This document shows positions 11,667 to 23,468 of a DNA stretch of 64,000 nt, one piece after another. Both the position numbers and the translations under genes were made by a program. The stretch's first letter is position 1, and each line of letters starts with the position of its first letter. A model generated the notes under the pieces. That model made no database searches and was not told the origin of the DNA. It saw nothing but the letters and a program-made list of their open reading frames with translations. The stretch is taken from positions 279,392,938 through 279,456,937 of the forward strand of contig NC_053492.1 of the NCBI RefSeq assembly GCF_905171775.1. Direction: 5' to 3'. Source of the DNA: Rana temporaria. Its lineage: Eukaryota; Chordata; Amphibia; Anura; Ranidae.

Positions 11667-13845
11667 GTTTGCTGTACATCAGAAAAACACAGCAGTGGAA
11701 GGGGTCTGTGTCTTCTGTGTTTAATTGCTCAGAAAAACACCATATTTTCTAGTGTCCTTTCTGTTGGATGTATGACCTTAACCTATTAAGCATCAGAAGC
11801 ACACATTTGAAGATTGTGTCCTTTCTCTTTGCTTAGGTTATATGGTATCTTATTACATATTAGAAATACACCGTCTGGTTTGTGTCTTCTCTGTTCTACA
11901 GGTGACTGTATATCAGAAAATACAACAGTGAAGGCTGGGTGTGTCTTCCTGTTTTTTATTCCATATAAAGCTTGAGCTTGCTACCCTTCAGAAATACAAG
12001 ATTTATGATCTGTATATCTGTGATATTAATTATATATTTGTCACTTTTATTTCAGACCTTATTTTCCATGCACATGGAAGGAACAGGATTTCTGACTGCA
12101 AAAGATTTAGTCCTTTACATTCAAGCATGCCAGAAATATTCCCTAGACCTGAACCCAGTAGGGTTATAGGACACTGGAAGAAGGTCATAAAATAGCCTAC
12201 ATTTTTAGTAAGAACTAAGGGGTTATGCTCATAACAGTTTTTTGCTTGAAGATGCAGCATCAGAACTTATCTGACTGGTTCACCCAATCTGATAAGTTTA
12301 CAGCTCGGTATGTATGCTTCATGTCACCCCCTTGGACAAACTGGATGTGAGTATGCAATATTCGTCTTTTACTCCTTCTATAGAATTAATTTCCTGTAGT
12401 AGGGATCTGCTTAACTTAACACTCATTGGTTCCAAGAGGCACTCATTGGTGCTTGGAGTGGATTATGGTCTCAGACACCTTGATATTTATGATAGTTACT
12501 CTCGGTTCTTACCAGGCTCCTTTCTGCTTAGTTTTAATGCATCTACCCGCAGGGTTATAAGGAGCCTGGGGATATAAAACACTTTCACATCTGACATGTC
12601 AGCATTCAGATGGGAAGAAAACGAAGTCGGGTATGCTTAATTACATAACAAAAAATCCTCGGGAATGCCCAGGGGCCGACCAGGCTTACTTGCCGACCAG
12701 CTTGCAGAGCAGCCGATTGACCTGTCTAACAGTGTGCGTTGGAGGCAGGGGTTTTGTCCGCACGCGTTTGCAGGCGCATGCGAGAGCCGCGCCAAGGCAC
12801 CCTGTGATCTGTGGTCCTGGCACTGAACAATTTAGTGTCCCCAGAATGGAGACACATTCATTCTGATGGATGGGGGTAGGTGGACTCAAGGGGAGCCACC
12901 CCTCGAAGGCGCAGGAGCACACCAAACACCCTGCTTGGTTACATACCTGTCCAGTCCTTTGAGCCCAGGGAATAAGCTTCCCTTAATCTATTATCCTTAA
13001 GTGGGTCTTGTTTCCTTTTCACCATGGCTATGGCAAACAAAAAGGGGACCCACAGATTCTGCCGGGACGCCTTTTTCTAAACCATTCTCCTGAACAGACT
13101 AGTGGTCGACAAAGAACATCTGGTTTTAAACCGAAGTAGTTCCTTGTTTCCCAGAACAAATCTGATTGGTCTTTTTAGTAGTCCTATGCAGCAGTTAGAC
13201 ATTATAAACCATGATTGCTAGAATGTTGACAGTCAATCATTCCATCTTAAAAAAAGGCTCTCAGATTTTATCTTTAAGAGCCCATGCCACCTAGATCCTG
13301 CATCCGAAGAGAAGGCAGGGGCATAGGTGGTGCAGACCTGCAGGTTAGTTATATAATCCAGCTAGGATACCTTCATCACACACTAGGGAATGGAGGTAAA
13401 TTCAAGTAAAAATCTGACATTTAGCAGAAAGGCCTTGCAGGCAGGGGCCCCACTCTAAAGTAGTCCTGTTGGTTCCTTTATCCTCTCAGGTGTGCCGCCC
13501 TGGAAGGTGATGGGAGAAAACCTACGTTACTTACCGGTAACGGTATTTCTATGAACCTTCCAGGATGGCAGGCCTACTTCCCACTTTATGTGGAGAGAAA
13601 GATATGCTAGACGCTAGGTGGTAAGTATTTATGTGGAACGATGTCCCTTGTGAACCAGTTCAGGATTACTTTATTACATACTAAGGATCAAGGGGAAGGG
13701 TGGGGACTTATAACAAGCTGTCGATTGATTGTGTTTCCTGGGGGGAGGAGCCCTCATCTCTCGTGTGCTGTCCTGGAAGGTTCGTAGAAATACCGTTCCG
13801 TCTAACCTAAATTTTTGTAACTATAAAAATGACGAACATGTTATA

Positions 13846-14245
13846 CTTACCTGCCTTGTTGCAGTGGATTTGCACAGAGCAGCCTGGATCATCCTCTTCT
13901 GGGTTTCTCTTCTGTGTGATCCTCTCCCTCCAAGTGCCCCCACAGCAAGCAGCTTGTTATGGGGGCACCCTAACAGTCACAGCTCCCTGTGTCCATTCAG
14001 ACCTAAAGCCCTGACACTGCCCTGTACCCTCTTGATTGGCTAGCTGACTTTGATTGGCAGCCAATGTGTCAGCCAATTGGGAGGGAGAATCTTGGATGGC
14101 TGAGACACTTGTGGACATTACTGGACAGAGATGGGGCTCAGGTAATTTTTAGGGGGGCTGCTGCACACAGAAGGCTTTATCTTCATGCATAGAATGTACG
14201 GTATTTAGAAAAAAAAAAAAAATAACCTAACTTTACAATCCCTTT
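13846..14245 (+). repeat. Interspersed repeat, TACCTGCTCTGTGCA family, copy 2
   Basis: It starts ATGTTATACTTACCTGCC, includes TTTGCACAGAGCAGCC and CCCACAGCAAGCAGCTTG, and ends in an A run plus TTTACAATCCCTTTAAG. It aligns best with 54570-55018. Confidence 0.65.
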
Positions 14246-15010
14246 AAGCGCAACAGTCCATTTAAAGTGTTGTTCTGTAGGGTAACATTCAGCAGGGATA
14301 CACAACTTGAATTACTTTAGACTGAGCATATTGTGATAACATCTGGTTGCTCACAAAATATATCTGTTGTTTTTCAGCGGATTCCTTTATTCTACTCAGT
14401 TTTTATATACTGTAAACATTTAGACAAGGCTTCATATAAAATAGGATGAATGCCTATTTTATGCAAAGTATGTGAAAAAAATACAGAAAGGTCTCTGATG
14501 TAGTAAAAAGCATTTTTCTGTCATTATCAGTAGCTAAGCAATAAGCACATTTTCAAGAACCCAAGTTGAGAAGCATTAATCATCGATGTTATTTTTCCTG
14601 CATATTAAAGGCTAGTGTTAGCTTAGCTGTTAATTTATATACTCAACAGTCCTGGGTAGTGTAAATTTAATAAACATTCAGTAAGTGCTATGTATGCTGG
14701 CCTGTCACTTTTGCAAGCCTGGTAATTGTAAGAACTGAGTTCAATTGTGGAATTTATTAAAAGCTTTTTTTTTTTTCATTTTATATGCGTTTCATTTTAG
14801 AGTTTTGGTAAGTAGAAACTCTACTTATAATATACAGCAATTGCATTCCTGCTGTGGTGGTATTAAATAAAATTCACCTAAAACCATTATAGGTTTTTTA
14901 TTTCTTAAACAGTCTAATACAGTATGTATGTTTTTTGTCATTTATATCAAAGCTTGTAAAAATGTAATAAGACTCGTCTGACACAGGATTCACACAATAA
15001 ACTGCTTCCT
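14246..15010. other. No gene seen
   Basis: AT-rich; no repeat boundary or coding signal recognised. Confidence 0.5.
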
Positions 15011-15342
15011 TTAGGCCCCTTTCACACTGGGGCGGGAGGTGCAGTGGCGGTATAGCGCCGCTATTTTTAGCGGCGCCATACCGTTGGAATTGTGGTGGTA
15101 TTCGGCCGCTAGCAGTGCGGTTTTAACATCCTGAAAAAAAGCTAATGCCGCTTTCAATGGGAAGGAGTGGTAAACACACCACTCCTCTCACCGCTCCAAA
15201 GATGCTGCTAGCAGGACTTAAAGCGGTCCTGCTAGCGCACCGCTTCAGTGTAAAAGCCCTCAGGCTTTCACACTGGAGAAAGAGCAGCCGCTGTTTAGGG
15301 TGTTTTGTGCCTGCAAACCGCCTCAGTGTGAAATGGGCCTTA
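15011..15342. mobile_element. Harbinger-type MITE, copy 2
   Basis: It has the same ends (TTAGGCCCCTTTCACACTGG) and TTA duplication as 11231-11666, and is shorter. Confidence 0.85.
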
Positions 15343-16480
15343 GGCTCACTCTGAAACCTGCTGTGGAGATTTGGCAAGTAACTGACATGAATAATTCAGT
15401 TGTGTACAAATTGTCGCTTGAGCTTCTGTGCTTTGTAAACGGTGTTTAGCAAAGCAGGCAAGAGCAAACGGGCAAACATGTGAAAATCCAAAATATTTGT
15501 ATTCAATACTTCATATTTACTTTGCAATAATAAAAATGTAATTTTGTTTTTAGTGCTTACTGTAGCAAATAAGAAAAATAAACGCCCAACCCACTACACT
15601 GTTAATATGTAAAACACCATGAAGTTGATTTTCTAAAACTGGAGAGTGCAAAATCTGGTGTAGCTTTGTATAGAAACCAATCGGCTTCCAGTTTTTTTTT
15701 GTAAAGGCTTAATTGAACAAGCTGATGTTAGAAGTTGATTGCCTACCTGCAGTGGTGGCTAATGCTCCACACTTTAGGGGGGTGACAATCAAACCACCTG
15801 CCACCCTCGCCGGTCACTCCATCAATCAAACCCCCAACCCATATTCGGTCGGTCAGCCAAAATCCCCCCCCCCCCATCGCTTAGTTGATCAGCAAACCCT
15901 GCGCTTACCCCATCTAGGTTGTTGGTTTGCGTCTCCTCCTCTGTGTCTCCACCTTGGTGGCTACCCCTGTGTCTCCTCCTCGGCATCTCCTTCTTGGTGG
16001 TCAATATGGTCGTTTCTCCTCTCGGCCAATGGGGTTTTAGGATTGGCCAAGGAGATTCAGGAAGACAATAGCAAATATTTGTTATCACACAACACGGGAT
16101 CAGGGTGGTGAGCTCTGGTGGCCCCCCCTTCTTTTTTTTTTTTTTTTTTTTAAGCCAAATAAAACCTTAAGCTCTAATCATGCTTAAAAAGCCCCACTGA
16201 AATCCATGTGTCCCGCGCCCTGCATGTAGATTGGAGGCCAGGTGCATGGATTAGGGGGGCGATGGCCCTGTGCCCTTAATACAGCGGTCACCACTGCACA
16301 CCTGCACCAGATTTTTAACTCTCCCAGTTTTAGTAAACCAATCCCTGTTTGTCTCTATCAAATAAACAAGCCTGTAGCAACAATATTGTATACTTTAAAG
16401 AACAAATACAGTTCACACGTGTTTAAAGTAAATTGTGACTACTATTACTAATGAAAGCTAATTGTGTAATACACAAATAC
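15343..16480. other. No gene seen
   Basis: Homopolymer runs (C at ~15865, T at ~16132) and short frames only. Confidence 0.5.
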
Positions 16481-17325
16481 CAAAGTATAAGCCGACCCGA
16501 GTATAAGCCAAGGTACCTAATTTTACCACAAAAAATTAAAAAACGTATTGACGGAGTGTACGCCTAGGGTGAAAATGCAGCAGCTACTGTAAGCGGAAAA
16601 GAGGGTCAATTTGCACGCCTCACTGTGCTCGAGTCGGTGTACCTGAAATTCTTGACAGGCTTCTGTAACATTGGCAAAGCAATAAATGAGCTAGTGATTA
16701 AAATATCTGTCTCTGAACAATATCCCCCGCAGAGTTTAAAAGAATTTTGCCATCAAGCTAAACACCTGTCTGAAAAGCCTTTGATGGAAGCTGACGTTAT
16801 CTGCCCCACAAGCATTCTATTTCCAGAGCAGCGAATGAACTGTCAGAGGACAGAGAGAGCCCTGCCGGCTAGTTTTCAGCCTGTAAGTCGGACAACGACA
16901 GCATCAACACTTCTTAGACAGTTATTTATCTGCATGACAACTCCATTTGAAATGCAGTTACCTTTTAAGGGGGGAAGGGAGGCGCAGTCCGCTAACCGTG
17001 TGGAAGTGTTCCCCATTCCAGCTGGCTGGTCTCTTAGTTGAAATTGAATACATTTGTTCAAAAGTCGCAGTCTCCTCCTGGTCCCGTTCCATGATGGGCG
17101 TTTCCCAGCAGACACTGTGTTCTGCCATTCACGGAGGTCCTTTCATCCTCGGACGAGCGGACATCCGTGATAGGAGGAACACTGAACAGTGTCTGCTGGG
17201 AAACGCCTATCACGGAAGGGACCAGGAGTAGACTGCAACTTTAAACAATGGACGCCCGCAGCCTGTCACCAATATCGGGTACACTGACCCAAGTATAAGC
17301 CGAGGGGGGCTATTTTCAGCCTTAA
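16481..17325. mobile_element. TATAAGCC-ended DNA transposon
   Basis: The left end reads AGTATAAGCCGACCCGAG and the right end CCAAGTATAAGCCGAGG, a pattern of a widespread vertebrate repeat family. A strong internal hairpin has arms at ~17075-17120 and ~17185-17235 (GTTTCCCAGCAGACACTG and its inverse). Confidence 0.65.
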
Positions 17326-17881
17326 AGGGTAATATCGGTAATCTTTTTGGAAAACTGCAAGTATACTTGCATTATATTGGCATTATTATTAGCATTATTT
17401 AGCATGCTTAGAATAGTGACCAGCCATGGACATTCAGGGTTTTACTCTAAACTGGCAATACATTACCTTTTAAACAAACAATTACTGCCCCTTGTCAATG
17501 CAAGCAATATGGAGCAATTCATCCTCAAACTTCATTCAAGTTGTTTTTTCCGCATTCCCCCATCCCCATGCCAGTAGTGACTCGGCAGGCTTTCAGCTTT
17601 TAAATCTCTAATGTAAAAAAGTACCAAGTCACTGGTGGATGGGTGCAGGGTGATCTGAGCTTTTAAAGCAATGACTTAAAAAAAACTTCAGTAACTTTTT
17701 GTGAACTTTAAGGATGAATTCTCCCACAGTGGCCTGCACCCAGTGTATACTTCCATAATCTGTATGTTGTATGAGATGTATAACCCCTGTATGACGAAGG
17801 GTATAGTGAACTGTTTGTAAGCATGAGATGATAAACATCTCACCCATGTCAGCAGCATTAGCTTGGTTTTAATAAGCCTTG

Positions 17882-18060
17882 TCCACATCTAGTAGCACAC
17901 AGATTTCCCCAGATAAGGCACCAGTACATGACTTAATAGGAGTTGGGCACAGCGTCTCCCCGCCATGATGTAGTCCCAAGGGAGGCGGCGCACACACTAA
18001 CCCCCAGCCAGAACCGCTCGGATGATGGGCGCAATCTTACTGAGGAGAAATGGGAAATTC
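17882..18060 (-). promoter_or_regulatory. Possible CpG-rich first exon or promoter
   Basis: On the minus strand a CpG-rich stretch leads to an ATG at ~17966 opening a 25-codon frame (MAGRRCAQLLLSHVLVPYLG...) that resembles a mitochondrial targeting start. The frame closes at a TAG. No second exon was recognised. It may equally be a fragment of a retrocopy or chance. Confidence 0.2.
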
Positions 18061-18659
18061 AAAGAAAACAAACCTTTAGAAGGGAAATGGAAGGAAAAGG
18101 TTAGTGAACCAACAAGGCACTAGCTTAAAGGAACCTATTTAGAAAACAAACCTTTACAACACCATTAAGTATTAGTTAACTGTCCCATATCCAAACTCTC
18201 AATACCAATACTGAGTTTTTCAGTAGATAGGTTTTCAAACCTAACCCTGCAAAATGTTGTTCAGCACTCAGCCACAGAGCCACATTTTTTCTATCAACTT
18301 CGTCATAAAGCTTGTTTATTAGCTTGGCATAGAAATTGCTTGAACGGCAGCTTTTAGAAAGCAGACAATCACTCCTTTATTGTACTAATAACACTAATCA
18401 AATCAATTGTATAGGGTACATACATAAATGCCAGCCATCATGGACTGGTATGGGTAATGGTAAGAAATTATAACATTCGGCAATAGATCGTTCTGTATTT
18501 AGACCTGAACTATAATCATGGTACACAACAGTACAAATTCTAATGCTATAGTCATTGTTAACAATAGAAAAAGGAATAATGCAAAACTTGTAATCATGTT
18601 TTGATGTTTCTGTTTCCATAAGATAAAACAATGTTTTATTTTTCTTGAAAGAGCCAACG

Positions 18660-18798
18660 TATCATGGTTGATTTACTAAGGGCAAATAAGCTGCTCACTT
18701 TGCAAGGGATTTTTCACTTTGCAAAGTAATTTTCCTTTGGCACAGTAAATGCAGTGAAAATGATCTTTGCAAAGAATACCTAAATGGGGCCAAGGGTG

Positions 18799-18840
<42 letters not shown>

Positions 18841-18960
18841 ATTTTTTTTTTTTTTCAAAGCACATACGGTAATTGGAAAATTTTTGCATGCCAAGTGAAC
18901 ACAAATCAACCCCACTCTGTCCAATATAACTACTGCTATTGACATTTAACTCTAACGCAG
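18660..18960. repeat. Probable MITE remnant with (AT)n
   Basis: It starts GGTTGATTTACTAAGGGC and ends with AATCAACCCC. A pure AT dinucleotide run of ~36 bases lies at 18799-18836, and a T run follows. Confidence 0.5.
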
Positions 18961-18976
18961 ACTTGGTTTTAAAGAC

Positions 18977-19525
18977 AGCTTAACCCCTTGGTGCAGAGCG
19001 TACGCAAATATGTGGCCCCACTGGACTGGGCTTTTTTTCCATGGGGCCACATTTCCATTTGTTCTAGTTCAGTGCCAGGGTTTGTGTTTGGGTCTGGGTC
19101 AGTATTTTTTTGGGGCAAGTTTTTATTTAACGGCCTGGGCTTTGTGCAGTGATATCTGAATGATGCCTGCAGCTACAGGCATCATTCAGATATTGCCGGT
19201 TTTCCGCCTCTTGATCGTTCTTAGGGCGGCGAAAGGGGAAGTCGCCCCCCACCCCGCCCTCTGGTGCTTCTACTGTCTCACCTGTGCGATCAGTGAGTCA
19301 GTGACAGGACCCGCTTCTCGACCATGGAGATTTACAGCGGACCAGATGGTGATAGGATCGTCGAGGCCGGGCGATATGTTATGACGTCACGCCCGGCCTC
19401 TGCATTCAAAAAAGGCGCCGCCTCGGCTGGGAAGCCAGGATTGTTTTTTTTGTTTTTTTTTGTCTTATTGACCCCATATCTCACTGTAAAGAGGACCTGT
19501 CATGTCATATTCCTATTACAACGGA
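18977..19525. mobile_element. Probable decayed DNA transposon
   Basis: It begins TTAACCCCTTGGTGCAGAG and contains a GC-rich core with CpG palindromes (GGCCGGGCGATA against CGCCCGGCCTC). It resembles the CCACTTAA elements in layout. The right end is unclear. Confidence 0.45.
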
Positions 19526-20299
19526 TGTTTACATTCGAGAAATATATAAATCGTGCTGGCTCTAAACAAACTTTTTAAAGCACAAAACTGTGATTTATAC
19601 ATGAGTGATAGAGATATATAGAGGCACTGTGTGGCAATCTCAATATCTTCAAAAAATGAAAAATAAAAAATATAACAAGATTATATTAAGAAATAATAAA
19701 ATACTAGATAAAGTCCATATGTTTTAGCAAATGTATTATCAAACACCCGTAGTTTGTGCTGAATTTCATCTATGTTGAAAACGTGTCCAAAGAAAACAGT
19801 GATATATCCTCCACCAGGCTATAATTGGCTCCTTACCAGATCTCCACGATCCCTTATTACAGGGGATCATAAATGTATGTAAAGGGTAGTCACTCCTAGG
19901 CACGTGGTTCAGACGTATATGATCGAATTGGGTCTCATTCACAAGTGATTCCACCGGCAACAGTGCCCACCCATAATGCAGAGGGAACTCTGAGCTTGTC
20001 ATTTGCCACCAGATGCAGCGTGCCACTGTCTCCTGCGACCAGATGCAGCTTGTCACTTGCCACTATCACCTGTAGTTTCTAGTTTTGTTTTTACATGTTT
20101 CCTGCCTCTCTGCTGTACAGAGCCATACAGGGCAGTGATGGTTTGGAGAACTAAACTGATCCAAAGGGGAGGTGCTTTGGGGTTTTGGACACAGTAATCG
20201 CACCTCCTTGATTAATGACCACCTTTCTTACATTCCTTGTAATACCATAGGAATAAGTTATCAAATTTTTTTTTTTTTAAAGTTTCAAAATAATTTTAA

Positions 20300-21870
20300 G
20301 TAAAATGAACAGCGATTTTTTTTTTTTTTTTTTTTTTTTGTGTCCATGTGTGCATGCAGAAGTGACCACATACATATAAAAACGGTGTTCAAACCACACA
20401 TGTGAAGTGTCGCCGCAAACGTTTACGTGAGACCAATAATTCTAGCTCTCCTCTGTAACTTAAAACATGTAACCATTTAAAAAAATGTAAAACGTTGCCC
20501 ATGGAGATTTTTAAGTACCAAAGTTTGACACCATTCCACGAGCGTGTGCGTTTTTTTTATTTTTTTTTGTTTACAAACGGTTTATTGAAAAATAAGTCTC
20601 AATACAGTTTAACTGCTTGCCGACCGCCTTTGCGCGCGAGAGCCAACGTAATATAACGTCGGCTCTCGCACAGGCCACTAGGGGCTGTCGGGGAGAAATG
20701 CTGATCTTCTGTTAATACAATGTATGAACAGAAGATCAGTCATTTCCCTTGTGAGGCCACCCCCCCTACAGTTAGAACACACCCAGGGAACATACTTGAC
20801 CCCTTCCCCGCCCCCTAGTGTTAACCCCCTTCACTGCCACTGACATTTTTACAGTAATCAATGCATTTTTATAGCACTGATCGCTATAAAAATGCCAATA
20901 GTCCCAAAAATGTGTCAAGTGTCCGCCATAATGTCGCAATACCGAAAAAAACGCTGATCGCCGCCATTACTAGTAAAAAAAAAATATTAATAAAAATGCC
21001 ATAAAATGCCCCCTATTTTGTAAACGCTATAACTTTTGCGCAAACCAATCAACGCTTGTTGCAATTAAAAAAAAAAAATTGACAATATGTAGAAGAATAC
21101 GTATCGGCCTAAACTGAGTAAAAAAAATGTTTTTTTATATATTTTTGGGGGATATTTATTATAGCAAAAAAATTGCATTTTTCAAAATTGTCGCTCTATT
21201 TTTGTTTATAGCGCAAAAACTAAAAACCGCAGAGGTGATCAAATACCCCCAAAAGAAAGCTCTATTTGTGGGGGAAAAAATGTGTTTTGGAGCCACGTCG
21301 CACGACCACGCAATTGTCCATTAAAGCGAAGCAGTGACGAATCGCCAAAAATGCTCTGGTCTTTGGGCAACAATATGGTCCAGTGGTTAAAGTGTACATT
21401 GGCAAGAAGCACATATATATAAATGAGTAGTATACATCAGCAAAATATATTAGCAGACATATAAAAAGGGAGGGGAATAAATAATGGGATGTATAATAGA
21501 ATCATTGACATCGTATTATAGAGACTTCGGGGCCTAGTGGATATTATTTAAATGATCGTGTGTGCGATTTTGAAGCGTGACATGTTGGGTATCTATTTAC
21601 TTGGCGTAACTTCATCTTTCACATTATGCAAAAAAATGGCTAACTTTACATTTTTTTTTTTTTTTAAAAGCATTTTTCCAAAAAACGTGTTTGAATAATT
21701 TCTGCGCAAATACCGTGCAAAATGAAGTTGCAATGACTACCATTGTATTCTCTCGAGTCTCTGCTAAAAAAAAATATTTTATGTTTGGGGGTTTTATGTA
21801 ATTTTCTAGCAAAAAAGATTTTTACATGTAGGAGCAAAGTGTCTGAATTGGCTGGTTGTCAAGTGCTTAA
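20300..21870. mobile_element. Split element of the 43921-44428 family
   Basis: The left part ~20338-20540 and the right part ~21545-21867 align with consecutive parts of 43921-44428. Between them lie the element at 20608-21391 and ~150 bases of other sequence. Confidence 0.6.
20608..21391. mobile_element. CCACTTAA-family transposon, nested
   Basis: It is inverted relative to 4251-5236 and shares its AT-rich body (for example GTATCGGCCTAAACTGAG). Ends are TTTAACTGCTTGCCGACC and CCAGTGGTTAAAG. It lies inside a split copy of the 43921-44428 type. Confidence 0.75.
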
Positions 21871-22338
21871 AGCGGGGGTTCACCCAAAAAAAATATTTTT
21901 AACATGACATTCAGCCGAGTTGTCAGAATGACAATCGGCTGTGTTTTTTTTTTTCTAGTGCAGCACATACCGTATTTTCACCGCAGCTTCCGGGTATGTA
22001 ATTTGCAGGACTGGGCGTACCCAAGTGATTGACATCCTTCCAACCGGCGCATACATCGCGTCACTAGTTGCCGAAAGAAGTCGAACGTCGGTGCGCAGGC
22101 GCGGTATAGAGCCGACTCGCAGTCCGGCTTCTTTCGGCAACTAGTGACGCGCTGTATGCGCCAGTTGGAAGGATGTCAATCACTTAGGAACGCCCAGTCC
22201 TGCAGATTACATACCCGGAAGCGGCGGTGAAAATACGGTACGTGCTGGACTTAAAAGTAAAACACAGCCGATTTGTCATTCTGACAACTCGGCTGAATGT
22301 CATGTTAAAATTTTTTTTTCGCTGAACCCCGGCTTTAA
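21867..22338. mobile_element. Long foldback MITE, copy 1
   Basis: Two arms of about 220 bases form a near-perfect hairpin centred near 22105. TTAA lies at both ends (TTAAAGCGGGGGTTCACC and its inverse). Shared internal words are CTTCCGGGTATG and GACTGGGCG. Confidence 0.87.
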
Positions 22339-23468
22339 CTATTATCTGCGTCATTGTCGGTGTGTTTTAGGCAGGATAAAAAAACGTGCACTGCTTCCGG
22401 GCTATACTACAGGTACAAACGGCAACTAACCTACACATGAGGTATCGGTGTGATAGGAGCAGGAGAATTTTTTTTTTAATTTTTTCTTTTTTTACTCTTT
22501 TTAATGACAAAAAAATCAGGGAATATGCAGTTTACTATTTACCACTAAATTAGAGCCGAATTTGTTCCAAAAAAATTGTATAATCCACCTGGATACGCAA
22601 AGTCGTTGTGATGGTATTTACTAACAATTGTATTTGGGCATTAACATTTGTTACCACAAAGGGGTTAATCTATCATGTTTCAATCATGAAACATACATTA
22701 GAATGCTCAGTGTCATATTTAAAGGCCGTACTTCTATGCTATGGATTAAATAACATAAAGTACATTAGTGTTGAAAATAAAATGAACATGCGGCCATCCT
22801 TGGTACGTTCTGATATTGCTAGCATTCCGATTTAGATGGTTAAAAAATGAAATGTACATAAACGCACCTAAATAACTGATCTTTTAAAACACTTTCAGTT
22901 GATTTTCAAAGTTGCATTTTATCCTGGATCTTTGTAAGTGAATTGATTTTGATTGTCTTTGTTTACTTGCATTGTTTTATTAATCTTCTATCCCACATAC
23001 TGTCTTGTGTTCATGGCATCACTATAGAAACCACTGCATCAAATATCGAGCTGCTATTTGAATGAGTTAGTATCACCAACTCTCTCAATTTGACAATCTG
23101 CAATTAGTCATGACTTGCCTTATTCAATGACACACAGTGAATAAATTGCCCAATTCTCCAAGATGGAATTGTAAAACATTTTTTGGAGGTATCAGATATT
23201 TATACTACTGAGTTATTCTCTTTTTATTGATTGTGTATCCATTATCATACTTAAGGTTAAGGCTTCAGGTCGGTCACCCTGACTTTAATACCTAAAGTGC
23301 ATCACTGACTTCAAACAAGCATGTAGCCAATGAAATCTGAAAAATCTGCTTTCTGTATTGCATGCTGGTGTGCCTTTATCAGGTAGTGACTCCATAGGCA
23401 GGATGATTTGCAAAGTGTGGGTAAGAGGCACCAGGTATGTTTTGATGCTTTATGGTTGGTTAGTTGTA
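22339..23468. other. No gene seen
   Basis: The first ~270 bases may continue a decayed transposon; the rest is AT-rich with no recognised feature. Confidence 0.5.

Larger units (their letters stand above)
9525..11995. repeat. ~65-bp degenerate tandem repeat, interrupted twice
   Basis: Units carry TTTCTGTTGGTTATATGACT, then GTACAAGTTTGCTAATCAGA, then AACGCACAACATTG. Parts lie at 9525-9606, 10609-11230 and 11667-11995. The gaps are the LTR at 9607-10608 and the MITE at 11231-11666. Confidence 0.72.
7620..13790. mobile_element. Tentative DIRS-like retroelement block with inverted ends
   Basis: The sequence at 7620-7740 is repeated in inverse orientation at 13683-13790, with a second shorter match at 13487-13525 (CCTTCCAGGATGGCA type motifs). 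Two motif copies at one end and one inverted at the other resemble the DIRS layout. A decayed plus-strand frame at ~8380-9230 reads WATNHLWAV, stop, EAYNAILQPLIEGFL, suggestive of a DIRS-type first ORF. No tyrosine recombinase or reverse transcriptase was recognised, so the assignment is weak. Confidence 0.4.

Noticed and set aside
18676..18945. Minus-strand frames with an alternating Tyr-Ile stretch
   Set aside because: Translation of the (AT)n microsatellite.
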